From Nitrospira sp. BO4 (lineage in GTDB: Bacteria; Nitrospirota; Nitrospiria; Nitrospirales; Nitrospiraceae), in contig JAMPUU010000017.1 of the NCBI GenBank assembly GCA_030144965.1, forward strand, positions 1 through 64,000: DNA of 64,000 bases, written 5' to 3'. Under the pieces are notes generated by a model. The model searched no databases. It had not been told where the DNA came from and saw only the letters and a program-made list of their open reading frames with translations. Within the stretch, counting starts at the first letter, position 1, and every line of letters starts with the position of its first letter. Made by a program: the position numbers and the translations under genes. This document shows positions 7,894 to 15,228 of this stretch, piece after piece.

Positions 7894-7933
7894 TTAGCAA
7901 ACCGTTGCCTTCGGCCACTCGGCCACCTCTCCG
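7894..7933 (-). repeat. att-like core B: 5' half of tRNA-Ser(GCU)
   Basis: Forty bases identical to 782-821 of the intact tRNA and its first upstream base. The left flank matches core C (GGTTACGTCGCGGTGCTCA-type sequence) and the right flank matches core A (GCACGACTTATTCA-type sequence, about 100 bp). Core B is therefore the junction between two homologous units. Confidence 0.88.
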
Positions 7934-8114
7934 TGAGCGCCGCACGACTTATTCACCTTGTCGCTGACTTGTAGCCAAACTGTTGCAGAACTATGCCAGC
8001 CATAGATTCCTCGTCCCCACCGCCATTGACACACCCTGCTCAACGGGGTAGCATTTTATACGTAGATCAGATACACATAGCCGTCCGTCGACTCTGTGAC
8101 AAAGGCCAACGGGC

Positions 8115-8441
8115 ATGCTTCCTCTTCGTAAACAGATCAATGACTACTCCCGCTCTTGCGAGCATCTCATCGCTGCGGCCGCAGAGACCGATGCCATCCC
8201 ATTTTCTCAAGACGAGATTGATTGGATCGTCTATTACACGACGGAGATGACCAGCCTGGTCGACCAGCTCGTGCGTAAATCTAAAACTCAGGTCCAGCAC
8301 GACCGGCAAACGATCCAAGAGTTCGCCGTTGCCTCCGAGGCGTTGTTCCTCACGAAAGGCCTTTCGGAAGGGGAGAGAGACAGCATCCGCCACTCGGTCT
8401 CCGATGTGACCACGAACATTCTGGATGAACAGGAGCGGTAA
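8115..8441 (+). CDS. Family alpha small protein 3
   Basis: 108 residues from the ATG at 8115. It shares the blocks INDYSRSCEHLIAAAAE, FSQDEIDWIVYYTTEM and VDQLVRKSKTQV with alpha 1 and 2, and ends slightly earlier. The leader here is decayed: the 3' arm is GGCC instead of GGCG, so the hairpin is weaker. It is the only alpha gene of its cassette. The function is unknown. Confidence 0.8.
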   Translation: MLPLRKQINDYSRSCEHLIAAAAETDAIPFSQDEIDWIVYYTTEMTSLVDQLVRKSKTQVQHDRQTIQEFAVASEALFLTKGLSEGERDSIRHSVSDVTTNILDEQER

Positions 8442-8523
8442 AAAGCGAAGCGATATTCGGGGAGACATCGTTAGGTATAGGGCGGGTAACCGGCAGGGTT
8501 CACAATTTTCCGCATAGGGATTT

Positions 8524-8715
8524 TCAAGCCTTCTTCTTACCGCGTTTGGGATTTTCATAAACCAACTTTGCACGTTCATGCTCTGACCAGAGTCGCACGC
8601 CATAGACGTCTTGTAATTCCAACCTGGCTTTCTCGTCGCCCTTTCTCGCCTTTCGAAACAGACCCTGGCGATGCACGTCTTCTTCTTCTTGACTCAGAGA
8701 CCACCGTTGGGCCAT
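8524..8715 (-). CDS. Family beta small protein 2
   Basis: 63 residues, differing from beta 1 at about a dozen positions, mostly conservative. The central segment DVYGVRLWSEHERAKLVYEN and the basic tail KRGKKKA are kept. The ATG is preceded by AAGGAGTCGAA, a strong ribosome site. It is transcribed towards alpha 3, with its 5' end facing the iterons of core C. The conservation of reading frame between copies argues that beta is a real gene. Confidence 0.75.
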   Translation of the reverse strand: MAQRWSLSQEEEDVHRQGLFRKARKGDEKARLELQDVYGVRLWSEHERAKLVYENPKRGKKKA

Positions 8716-8856
8716 TTCGACTCCTTGGTTGAGGGTTGCTCTTTCCGTGAGGGCGTCTTAAACGGAGGCGGGAGTAGACAGTGAGTCTGACCCTATTAAG
8801 GGGCTGCGTCAAGGAAAAGTGGAGTGAAAAGCGTAGTGAATGAAACCGGGAAATGG

Positions 8857-8891
8857 CGGTAAAGCGCGGTAATTAACGGTACACCGGGGTA
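8857..8891. repeat. Iteron set 3 (four 10-bp repeats, last one degenerate)
   Basis: CGGTA at 8857, 8867 and 8877, then GGGTA at 8887, with a 10-bp period. The last repeat ends 83 bases before core C. The lead-in block is conserved. Confidence 0.75.
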
Positions 8892-8973
8892 CTCACCAAC
8901 GCAATAGAATCCACAATGTTTAAGCGGTCTTGCAAAGTTTATCAGGGAGTTATGTCGCGGTGCTCACGGCGAG

Positions 8974-9033
8974 TTGGCAAACTGTTGCCACTCGGCCACC
9001 TCTCCGCGCCGTACTGGATATGATTAGTCAATC
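8974..9033 (-). repeat. att-like core C: decayed tRNA-Ser 5' half plus tRNA upstream flank
   Basis: It matches 782-848 with a few substitutions and a 7-bp deletion in the D-arm region. Unlike cores A and B, the match runs past the tRNA 5' end for 28 exact bases (GCGCCGTACTGGATATGATT...). This is therefore the true chromosomal flank or a copy of it, and marks the right boundary of the array. Confidence 0.85.
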
Positions 9034-9311
9034 GTGTGGGAGATATGCATTTTCGAACATCCGGCAACTTGTTCACGCCCAGGTCAGCGCTCACGTTGTA
9101 AACTCCCAACCCCTGTGTTACGGTTCCTTCGCCGTCGTACGGGCCTTGCGACGAAGCCGGTTTGAGAAAGGCTCGGATCATCGATGTTGCCTTGTCCGGG
9201 AATTCTGTCGGAAGTCAGACCTGAGTCGCCGTATTGCCCGCGTCTTCGGCCCGCTGCTTCCCTCCGTTCCTCCAGTTCAAGACAATGTCTTCATTCAAGG
9301 AGGAACTCCAC

Positions 9312-9647
9312 ATGGGTTCGAAGCTTTATGTCGGTGGGTTGCCGTATTCGGTGACCGAGCAGCAGTTGACCGAAACATTCGGAGCACATGGCACGGTGGC
9401 TTCGGCGAGGATCATCTCAGACAAGTTCACGGGACAGTCGCGTGGATTTGGTTTCGTGGAGATGTCCTCGGATGCTGAGGCGCAAGCCGCGATCACGGCA
9501 CTTCATGGGACGGAGATGGGAGGCCGCACGTTAACGGTCAATGAAGCGAAACCCATGGAGCAGCGTTCTGGAGGTGGCGGTGGATTCGGTAGCGGCGGAG
9601 GCCGTCCAGGTGGCCGTAGTGGCGGTGGAAAGCGTGACCGCTGGTAG
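9312..9647 (+). CDS. Glycine-rich RNA-binding protein with one RRM
   Basis: 111 residues from the ATG at 9312, chosen because AAGGAGGAA precedes it; the longer frame from 9234 lacks such a site. The RRM spans residues 4-80, with RNP2 LYVGGL (5-10) and RNP1 RGFGFVEM (44-51) including the RNA-stacking aromatics. The tail from about residue 86 is Gly/Arg-rich. Bacterial proteins of this form bind single-stranded RNA, often in cold or stress responses. It lies just right of core C, with a long (about 280 bp) non-coding region upstream that may be a leader. Confidence 0.93.
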   Translation: MGSKLYVGGLPYSVTEQQLTETFGAHGTVASARIISDKFTGQSRGFGFVEMSSDAEAQAAITALHGTEMGGRTLTVNEAKPMEQRSGGGGGFGSGGGRPGGRSGGGKRDRW

Positions 9648-9879
9648 CGGGTACTGCTAATAGGAACGGGGCTCTCCGGCCCATGCCTTCCTCAACCGCA
9701 CCTCAATGGTATTACGCGGCGCGGGCCGGAATCTCCGCTGAAAACGGAAGGACGAGGTATTCAAACGGCGTGGGTAAGTACACTCTTTCCCGTTGGGGAA
9801 ACTCAGCCGAGTATACCCTCCAAAATCCTTGATACTCCGTGATGCATCTAGAAGGCAAGCTTAGCATGCTGTGAGAGTT

Positions 9880-10083
9880 TCAAGCCTTTCGGTTACCGCG
9901 TTCGGCAGCATGTCGGGGATTTTCATAGACCAACTTTGCGCGTTCATGCTCTGACTATAGTCGCACGCCATAGACGTCTTGTAATTCCAACTTGGCTTTC
10001 TCGTCGCCCTTTCTCGCCTTTCGAAACAGACCCTGGCGATGCAGGTCTGCTTCTTCTTGACTCAGAGACCACCGTTGGGCCAT
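9880..10083 (-). pseudogene. Family beta copy 3, broken by an internal stop
   Basis: Reading from an ATG at 10083 (ribosome site AAGGAGTCGAA) the sequence follows beta 2 for 42 residues. The conserved Trp codon then reads TAG (9955-9957). The frame continues beyond it with SEHERAKLVYENP and an altered tail to TGA at 9880. A single base change (TGG to TAG) therefore inactivates it. It is followed upstream by iteron set 4, so it is the remains of a third alpha/beta-type unit. Confidence 0.8.
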
Positions 10084-10221
10084 TTCGACTCCTTGGTTGA
10101 GGGTTGCTCTTTCCGTGAGGGCGTCTTACGGAGGCGGGAGTAGACGGTCGGTCTGACCCTATTAAGGGGCTGCGTCAAGGAAAGCGGAGTGAAAAGCGTA
10201 GTGAATTAATCCGGGGAATGG

Positions 10222-10256
10222 CGGTAAATCGAGGTAATTGACGGTAGACGGCGGTA
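10222..10256. repeat. Iteron set 4, no tRNA core attached
   Basis: CGGTA at 10222, AGGTA at 10232, CGGTA at 10242 and 10252, with a 10-bp period and the same lead-in sequence. At the expected core distance (about 10339) there is no tRNA-like sequence; similarity to the other units ends near GGTTACGTC (10312). The site has lost, or been separated from, its core. Confidence 0.7.
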
Positions 10257-10357
10257 CTTACCAACGCAGCAGAATCTCGTGTGTTTAAGCGACCTTGCGA
10301 GGGTTTTCCGCGGGTTACGTCAAGGCAGCCAGCGCCATTGAGTAGTATGAGGAAGGA

Positions 10358-10924
10358 TCAAGACTTCGTTTCAAGATTCACTGTGAGAATGCATCCTGGC
10401 ATCAGGGCTTCAACAATGTCCTGCTCCTCAGTTGGGAGCGCGACGGTTTCTACCTCAGGAGGCAACACGATATCTGGAAACGGCAGGGCACAGCGAGAAA
10501 AGTTCAAGAATAATATTTGTAACACTTCAGGTACAACGGGATTACTTGCCAACTCTTCGATGATCGTCAGCAGCATGCGACTTGGGAACAGGATTTGGTC
10601 GCTCGCAGTCCGGACGAATTGAATCGGTGATGGTTTCCGTCGAAGCTCATCATCATAGGGATCTGCTGGTAGCGGTGAAACGAGTAACAACGAGACCACC
10701 GGGCCCTGCGACGGAAGCACGATGAATCGACCCAATGCCACATCGCCATAGGCATTCAGATGGCCTTGGGACTGCAGAAGATTCATCACGTCAACGGCAA
10801 ATGCTTCCGCATTGTCCTGCGGTTCCACTAGGCCGTGTTCCACCAGGATCTCAGCCATGTGTGCAAACATCGCTCCCATAGCCGCGTTACTATAAGGAAC
10901 CATTTTCCGACCTTTGCGTGCCAT
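10358..10924 (-). CDS. Hypothetical protein
   Basis: 188 residues from the ATG at 10924, chosen over an in-frame TTG at 10939 because GAAGGAG lies 7 bases upstream. The N-terminus is short and basic (ARKGRKMVPYS). It is followed by a helical stretch AAMGAMFAHMAEILVEHGLVE and a mixed alpha/beta body with clusters of prolines. No signal peptide or transmembrane segment. I do not recognise the family. It is the first of four small minus-strand genes. Confidence 0.72.
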   Translation of the reverse strand: MARKGRKMVPYSNAAMGAMFAHMAEILVEHGLVEPQDNAEAFAVDVMNLLQSQGHLNAYGDVALGRFIVLPSQGPVVSLLLVSPLPADPYDDELRRKPSPIQFVRTASDQILFPSRMLLTIIEELASNPVVPEVLQILFLNFSRCALPFPDIVLPPEVETVALPTEEQDIVEALMPGCILTVNLETKS

Positions 10925-11035
10925 TCTCGGCTCCTTCAACGCCGGGCTATCAAGGAGAAGTCACGGGCATTCGCTCGCACTGGTGCGATAGTCGACAATG
11001 CCGCCGTCGGTGGAGAGTACGGATACGGAGCGAGG

Positions 11036-11338
11036 TTAGGCAGTCGGACTTTTCGAGAACACACTGATTTCGCCATGAGGTCCGACTTCCAGTCGCCGGT
11101 CTGGATTGGCGAGCAGCGAGGGAATCACCGTGGTGTCTATATACGGCTGTAGGTCTTCCACGGGTTGGACATTCTCCAGGAAGTCGCGATTGAATCGCAG
11201 TTGCCAGCTATGTCCGTCCTGATGCACGACAAACAACGTCAGGTGCTCACCGACACTGATGTCGTCGGAGATTTGTTCCAGACAATCGAGGATGATTTGA
11301 ATTCGAACGGGATCGACATCCTCCTCATGAGTGGTCAT
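11036..11338 (-). CDS. Hypothetical protein, paralogue of the next gene
   Basis: 100 residues from the ATG at 11338 with ribosome site GGAGGGA. The pattern is helix (IQIILDCLEQISDD), strands (LTLFVVHQDGHSWQLRFNRD), then FLENVQPVEDLQPYIDTTVIPSLLANP. The same pattern with about one quarter identity is in the product at 11481. No motif of known function is visible. Confidence 0.72.
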   Translation of the reverse strand: MTTHEEDVDPVRIQIILDCLEQISDDISVGEHLTLFVVHQDGHSWQLRFNRDFLENVQPVEDLQPYIDTTVIPSLLANPDRRLEVGPHGEISVFSKSPTA

Positions 11339-11480
11339 CGTTCCCTCCGCAGTCTGAACGTGAGGAACCCACGTGGTCGCGGTGATCTCCTTGCCGCATG
11401 CCCGCATACAATAGCATTCGAAGCGGCCTGATTGTTATCTAGGGAAAATACTAAATTCGGTGAAGAGGGTAAGCAGGGGA

Positions 11481-11774
11481 TCAGGTTGGCACGGTGTCCC
11501 TTACGCTGAGGCCATCAGCCTCATAAAACGTTTGCATGCCTGGGTTCTGAACGATCAGTGGAATTGCCTCGGTTTCCATGAACGTTCGGAGTCGATCCAA
11601 GGGGAGAGCTTCCATGGCGGGACGGGAGAATCCAAACTGGAACGAGTGCGCGCCATCGTTAAAGACAAACCGATCTTGTTGAGGACTATGGGGAAGCACA
11701 TCATGGAACCGCTGGGCAAGGCACTCTCGAATAAGGTGAATCTTCAGCTGAAGATCGTCTCGAGTAGGGCTCAT
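11481..11774 (-). CDS. Hypothetical protein, paralogue of the previous gene
   Basis: 97 residues from the ATG at 11774 (GGAGGGCACC upstream). It has the same layout as the 11036 product: a helix with IRECLAQRFHDVL, a beta pair around DGAHSFQFGFSR, and a helix FMETEAIPLIVQNPG. The two genes are 142 bp apart and in the same orientation, so they derive from an old tandem duplication. The function is unknown. Confidence 0.72.
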   Translation of the reverse strand: MSPTRDDLQLKIHLIRECLAQRFHDVLPHSPQQDRFVFNDGAHSFQFGFSRPAMEALPLDRLRTFMETEAIPLIVQNPGMQTFYEADGLSVRDTVPT

Positions 11775-11794
11775 GGTGCCCTCCATTGGGGCAT

Positions 11795-12316
11795 TCAAGA
11801 TTGGTTGCTGGATGAATGAGGAACGTGTGAATCAATTTCACCTTGCGCGACTTCCATTGCGGCAGCCTCTGCCTCGTCCCGAGTTGAGAAACTCCCGGTG
11901 GTACGGCCGGTGGCCCTCGATATTTGTGTCAGCCCGTGTTGGAGAATGGTGTACTCACAGATCCATGTTCCATCCTCTTGCTGGCCGGCTCTCAGCTTGA
12001 TGGCGCGTCCGTTGTAGCTCGATTCCGTCACGGGGCTCTCCCGCGCTTGGTGCGCCTGTGAAACGGGGGCAGCTCCCGTTCCTGAACGTGAATCGATGAT
12101 CGTTTTTGCCATCAACAGGGCGGCGGCTCTAGCCTCGCTCGAAGAAGGAAAACTGCTGTCTGTATAGCCCCTCGTGGACGGTGATTCGGAGGTGACAAAC
12201 TCAATGATGACATATTCACAGACCCATGTCCCATCATCCTGTCTATGAGGAGTCAACACAATCTGCAGGCTTTTATAGGTGTCCCTTGTTGGGCGAGAGT
12301 TGAGATCCTCCTCCAT
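11795..12316 (-). CDS. Hypothetical protein with two copies of a small domain
   Basis: 173 residues from the ATG at 12316, which has GGGAGG 5 bases upstream. Two repeats of about 65 residues: the first has QIVLTPHRQDDGTWVCEYVI and SSEARAAALLMAKTIID, the second has IKLRAGQQEDGTWICEYTI and TRDEAEAAAMEVAQGEID. Each looks like a beta hairpin plus one long helix, a layout seen in small unassigned domains, with a conserved DGTW-CEY core. The linker is rich in Ala, Ser and Gln. No export signal. It ends 20 bp before the start of the 11481 gene and is probably co-transcribed with it. Confidence 0.72.
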   Translation of the reverse strand: MEEDLNSRPTRDTYKSLQIVLTPHRQDDGTWVCEYVIIEFVTSESPSTRGYTDSSFPSSSEARAAALLMAKTIIDSRSGTGAAPVSQAHQARESPVTESSYNGRAIKLRAGQQEDGTWICEYTILQHGLTQISRATGRTTGSFSTRDEAEAAAMEVAQGEIDSHVPHSSSNQS

Positions 12317-12653
12317 AGCACCTCCCAATTATGCGGATCTTCATAGTGATCCACGGCCAAAAGCGACCAAGGCATCTAGTTGCCTTGGGTAGATGTGATA
12401 ATTGATCGTTTACTCCCATTCTTGAGCTGGCGATTTCCCTAGTACGTTCGCGGTGGCAGGCGTAGGGCATTGGCAGATTTCATCGGTGTAAGCGCGCGTG
12501 CTCACGCAGGTGGGCATGACACAATGGAAAGAAAAGCGGGGAGTCGTGTGAAACTAAGGCTTAGTCGGTATCGATGAGAAGGTAGGTCCGTGTATATCGA
12601 TCAGCGCTTTGCCTTCCGGCAGGGGATTTCAAATGGTCAAGTCGTCACGGTCT
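12317..12653. other. Gap without recognised gene
   Basis: About 340 bases between the duplicated-domain protein and the cytochrome gene. No reading frame with a credible start. It must hold the promoter for the minus-strand group downstream, but I cannot place it. Confidence 0.4.
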
Positions 12654-13025
12654 TTAACATCCGCCCGCTTTCAAAACTTCCAGATACTCAATCAGCAGTT
12701 GAATTTCATTTTCATAGAGCATGCCTCGGAACGGCGGCATGCCGGTTCCTGGAATGCCGTCTCGTATGGCGTTGTAGCGTGCCATGTCAGTGTGTAATCG
12801 TAAGACGGCGGGATTTCTCAAGTCTGTCGGCTTGGGATTGAGCTGCTCAACATCCGGAGTCACGTTGGTCTTTCCATCGGCGTCGGTGCCGTGGCATTCC
12901 CAGCAGACCGCACTTCCATTGAAAAGTTGTTTCCCCTTCTGGACCAACTCCATGTCATCGCTCTGGCATGCGTTGGCCTGTCCCGTGATGAACAGCAACA
13001 CGACTACTATGGCAACGGTATGCAT
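12654..13025 (-). CDS. Small monohaem c-type cytochrome, periplasmic
   Basis: 123 residues from the ATG at 13025, chosen because it begins directly with a signal peptide (HTVAIVVVLLFITGQANA). An upstream in-frame ATG at 13073 would add 16 polar residues. The haem motif CWECH lies at residues 41-45 and a likely axial Met in GTGMPPF near residue 95, followed by the C-terminal helix NEIQLLIEYLEVLK. This is the class I cytochrome c layout used for periplasmic electron transfer. There is no partner oxidase or dehydrogenase next to it. The ribosome site is weak. Confidence 0.88.
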   Translation of the reverse strand: MHTVAIVVVLLFITGQANACQSDDMELVQKGKQLFNGSAVCWECHGTDADGKTNVTPDVEQLNPKPTDLRNPAVLRLHTDMARYNAIRDGIPGTGMPPFRGMLYENEIQLLIEYLEVLKAGGC

Positions 13026-13539
13026 CAGCGAAGGACACTGACAGGTTTTGCCACGATATTCCAAACCCCACATCCGTAGTTGTCTTTACCAGTCGATGAT
13101 GACTGACCGCTGCCCATGTTTTGCAAATGTGTTTTAGTCGGTCTTTTTTGGTCGTGGATGAATTTTACGAGCGGTAGCCTCTCCCAAGCCTGAGCCGAGT
13201 CACTCCAAGTCGCTCCAACATCATAACCTCATTTTGAGTGGGTTAGAAGATGCTGGACAGAAAATGCCGCAGTGAAGGCCTTCTCCGTCCGTCTGGTCAT
13301 TCAAAATCGGAAAACGTGGGCACAGGCAAGGCACCTGACTCGGGTGGACTTTGAGACGTGGGGATTCCGCCACAACGCAGGCCGCGCAGGAGAAGCGTCA
13401 TGCGCAGTTCACGGTGGCAACAAAATGGCTATTCCTCGCCATTCCCTCGTCACCGTTTTCCGCGCCCGGATCAGCAATACAACGTGCGGCCGCGTTGCGC
13501 GCTGAGTCGAAGTGCCTCAAGCTCCAAGTGAGGAGCGTC
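13026..13539. other. Gap without recognised gene
   Basis: About 510 bases. Several open frames exist on both strands but none has a ribosome site, conserved-looking composition or recognisable motif. Confidence 0.4.
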
Positions 13540-13713
13540 TTAGCGTGCGGCAACAGTTTGCGATTCTCGCGCAGACAGACTCTTGCGGCGATTATTGGAG
13601 ATGGTGCGGTCGATAAGGGCGCCGCAATTGATGCATTTCCATGCATAGAAGACGAGAAAGAAATCCGAGAAGCGCTCCAACATCATCATCCCCTTGCACT
13701 TCGGACATTCCAT
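13540..13713 (-). CDS. Small zinc-ribbon protein
   Basis: 57 residues from the ATG at 13713, with ribosome site GGGAGGGA. CPKC at residues 3-6 and CINC at 27-30 form a four-cysteine zinc ribbon around an aromatic segment (FSDFFLVFYAWK). A basic tail follows. A longer frame exists upstream but its extra residues look random. Such small ribbons are common in these genomes; their partner is unknown. Confidence 0.75.
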   Translation of the reverse strand: MECPKCKGMMMLERFSDFFLVFYAWKCINCGALIDRTISNNRRKSLSARESQTVAAR

Positions 13714-13836
13714 CGATCCCTCCCAGGTGGTTACGTTCACAGCTGATGGAAATGGGAAGCAAGAGTTGCACCAAAATGTGCAATTGCAGAATGCCAATGA
13801 TTTGGATGCTACGTAATTGCGCTTGCGTATAATATC

Positions 13837-13880
13837 CAAAACATTGACGGTGTAAGAAAGGTTAATCCGTCAATGTTTTG
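13837..13880. repeat. Perfect 14-bp inverted repeat
   Basis: CAAAACATTGACGG (13837-13850) and CCGTCAATGTTTTG (13867-13880) are exact inverse copies around a 16-base loop. It lies 120 bases upstream of the zinc-ribbon gene. On the minus strand it is followed by TATTAT with a CTTACA element 17-18 bases before, a possible sigma-70 promoter overlapping the right arm. It could be a terminator for the upstream gene, an operator, or a small mobile repeat. Confidence 0.6.
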
Positions 13881-13928
13881 TCGGCTTGCGCGGGGAAACA
13901 ATCGTAGGAGTTCTCTCTTTGGCCATCC

Positions 13929-14249
13929 TTACGGAGAATGAACAATGTCTGTAGGCGCAGCTTTGCGGAGCTTGGGCATGCAATTGAGTACGCGCAGTCT
14001 GAGTGATCGGTTGTCTTTCAGGAGCCGGATCATGAATCCGAAGCACTTTCGGAAAACGCTCAAGCGTGCAACAGAGGCAGCATGGTTATTGTGGGAATTG
14101 TCGGTTGAATCTTCAACGATCGAGAGCGGGAGCGTATAGCGAAGCTCAACGTGGCCTGGTCGTACGACGCCGCTGAGCGCCAGCATGTGCAAAGCTTTCC
14201 GTTTCTGTCTGGTTCGTTCTATGTGAGTTTGCAGGTGACGAAACGACAT
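13929..14249 (-). CDS. Hypothetical ORF, doubtful
   Basis: 106 codons from an ATG at 14249 with GAGGG 8 bases upstream. Very basic (many Arg/Lys), with a central PLSIVEDSTDN. No motif recognised. Its position in a same-strand series of small genes is the main argument in favour. Confidence 0.3.
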   Translation of the reverse strand: MSFRHLQTHIERTRQKRKALHMLALSGVVRPGHVELRYTLPLSIVEDSTDNSHNNHAASVARLSVFRKCFGFMIRLLKDNRSLRLRVLNCMPKLRKAAPTDIVHSP

Positions 14250-14301
14250 ATGATGACCCTCGTTAGGATTGTTGGGTTACTCGCGCACCAACTGCCGCAA
14301 C

Positions 14302-14502
14302 TCAGATCCACAGGATACTCTTGAAGTCCGAATCCAAACTTTTCGGATGGCCGCATTGACGGCAACGAACGAACAAGGTTGACTTGTTGGATGGGCCCGA
14401 CGCTCGAAGAACAAGTTGATAGGTCTTCCCTCCACAGAAGAGGCACGCCTTTCCATGAACTTCCTGTCGGATAGGTCTTGTCGTGCCAGGTTGTTTTTCC
14501 AT
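14302..14502 (-). CDS. Small zinc-finger protein
   Basis: 66 residues from the ATG at 14502 with ribosome site AGGAGGGA. CLFC at residues 20-23 and CRQC at 47-50 are spaced as a zinc ribbon with a beta-rich loop between them (KTYQLVLRASG). No other domain. It is the second small zinc ribbon within 1 kb but is not obviously a paralogue of the first. The function is unknown. Confidence 0.7.
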   Translation of the reverse strand: MEKQPGTTRPIRQEVHGKACLFCGGKTYQLVLRASGPSNKSTLFVRCRQCGHPKSLDSDFKSILWI

Positions 14503-14871
14503 TGTCGTCCCTCCTGGTCATCCGTTGCGTTGCAATCGATCTGGCGTCAGGATATGCCTCGTAAGATGTGCCGAAAATACCGTGGAGGTAGGATGATACG
14601 AACCAAAGAGGGATACTCGATTCCACGTACTTGTCATGGTGCAGGCATAGGGGCTCAGCATAGTCGATAAGCAAAATGGATGGAGACTGAGGAAGATGGG
14701 ATTATGGGTGAAGGTAGGCTTCCTCTGGAGGGAGAGAAAGCCTTTTGCCGCCCATGGGTGGGCACTCCACAAGCAGCGACCTTCACCCAAGTAATACTTC
14801 ATCAAACGTTTGCGTCGACAACAAGGTAGTAATTTCCCTAGGTGACCGGGATCTGAGTTGGGCATCGACTT

Positions 14872-15228
14872 TCATGCGCGAATCAAGATTTGCTCGATCA
14901 TCTTGAGTGAAGAAGATGCGGAGTGCCCTTCAGAAGCTACGAACTGCTTGAGCCTCGCCTTGTCCTTGGGTGAGACTGCGAGAATGTCGACTTTGATCCA
15001 GTGATTCTTGACCCATTGAATTTCCGCCAGCTCGATATAGATGTGTGAGCTTTCATCGGGGAACCACAGGCGAAGCTTGACATAGTCACCCGGACGAATT
15101 TTTGCAGGGTTTGAGATAGTTGGGGGAGAAGACGATAGTTCATAGATGCATCCGTCCCCCCTCAAATCCTCCGATCCCTTTGAAAGAATGCAGTCGATCT
15201 CGATTCTGGAGAGTAGTCCTGGAGACAT
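14872..15228 (-). CDS. PilZ-like domain protein
   Basis: 118 residues from the ATG at 15228 (AGAGGAAG upstream). A beta-rich body contains IRPGDYVKLRLWFPDESSH and ELAEIQWVKNHWIKVDI, which follow the strand order of PilZ domains. A helical tail ends the protein. The RxxxR and DxSxxG c-di-GMP signatures are not clear, so it may be a non-binding PilZ. An AT-rich tract lies upstream and probably contains its promoter. Confidence 0.55.
   Translation of the reverse strand: MSPGLLSRIEIDCILSKGSEDLRGDGCIYELSSSPPTISNPAKIRPGDYVKLRLWFPDESSHIYIELAEIQWVKNHWIKVDILAVSPKDKARLKQFVASEGHSASSSLKMIEQILIRA

Noticed and set aside
5922..10256. Iterons as a plasmid-type replication origin
   Set aside because: Phase and AT-rich neighbourhood could suit an origin, but there are four dispersed short sets, no Rep gene, and a fixed link to tRNA halves, which fits attachment sites better.
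7777..10256. CRISPR array
   Set aside because: Repeats are only 10 bp, contiguous, without unique spacers, and no cas genes are present.
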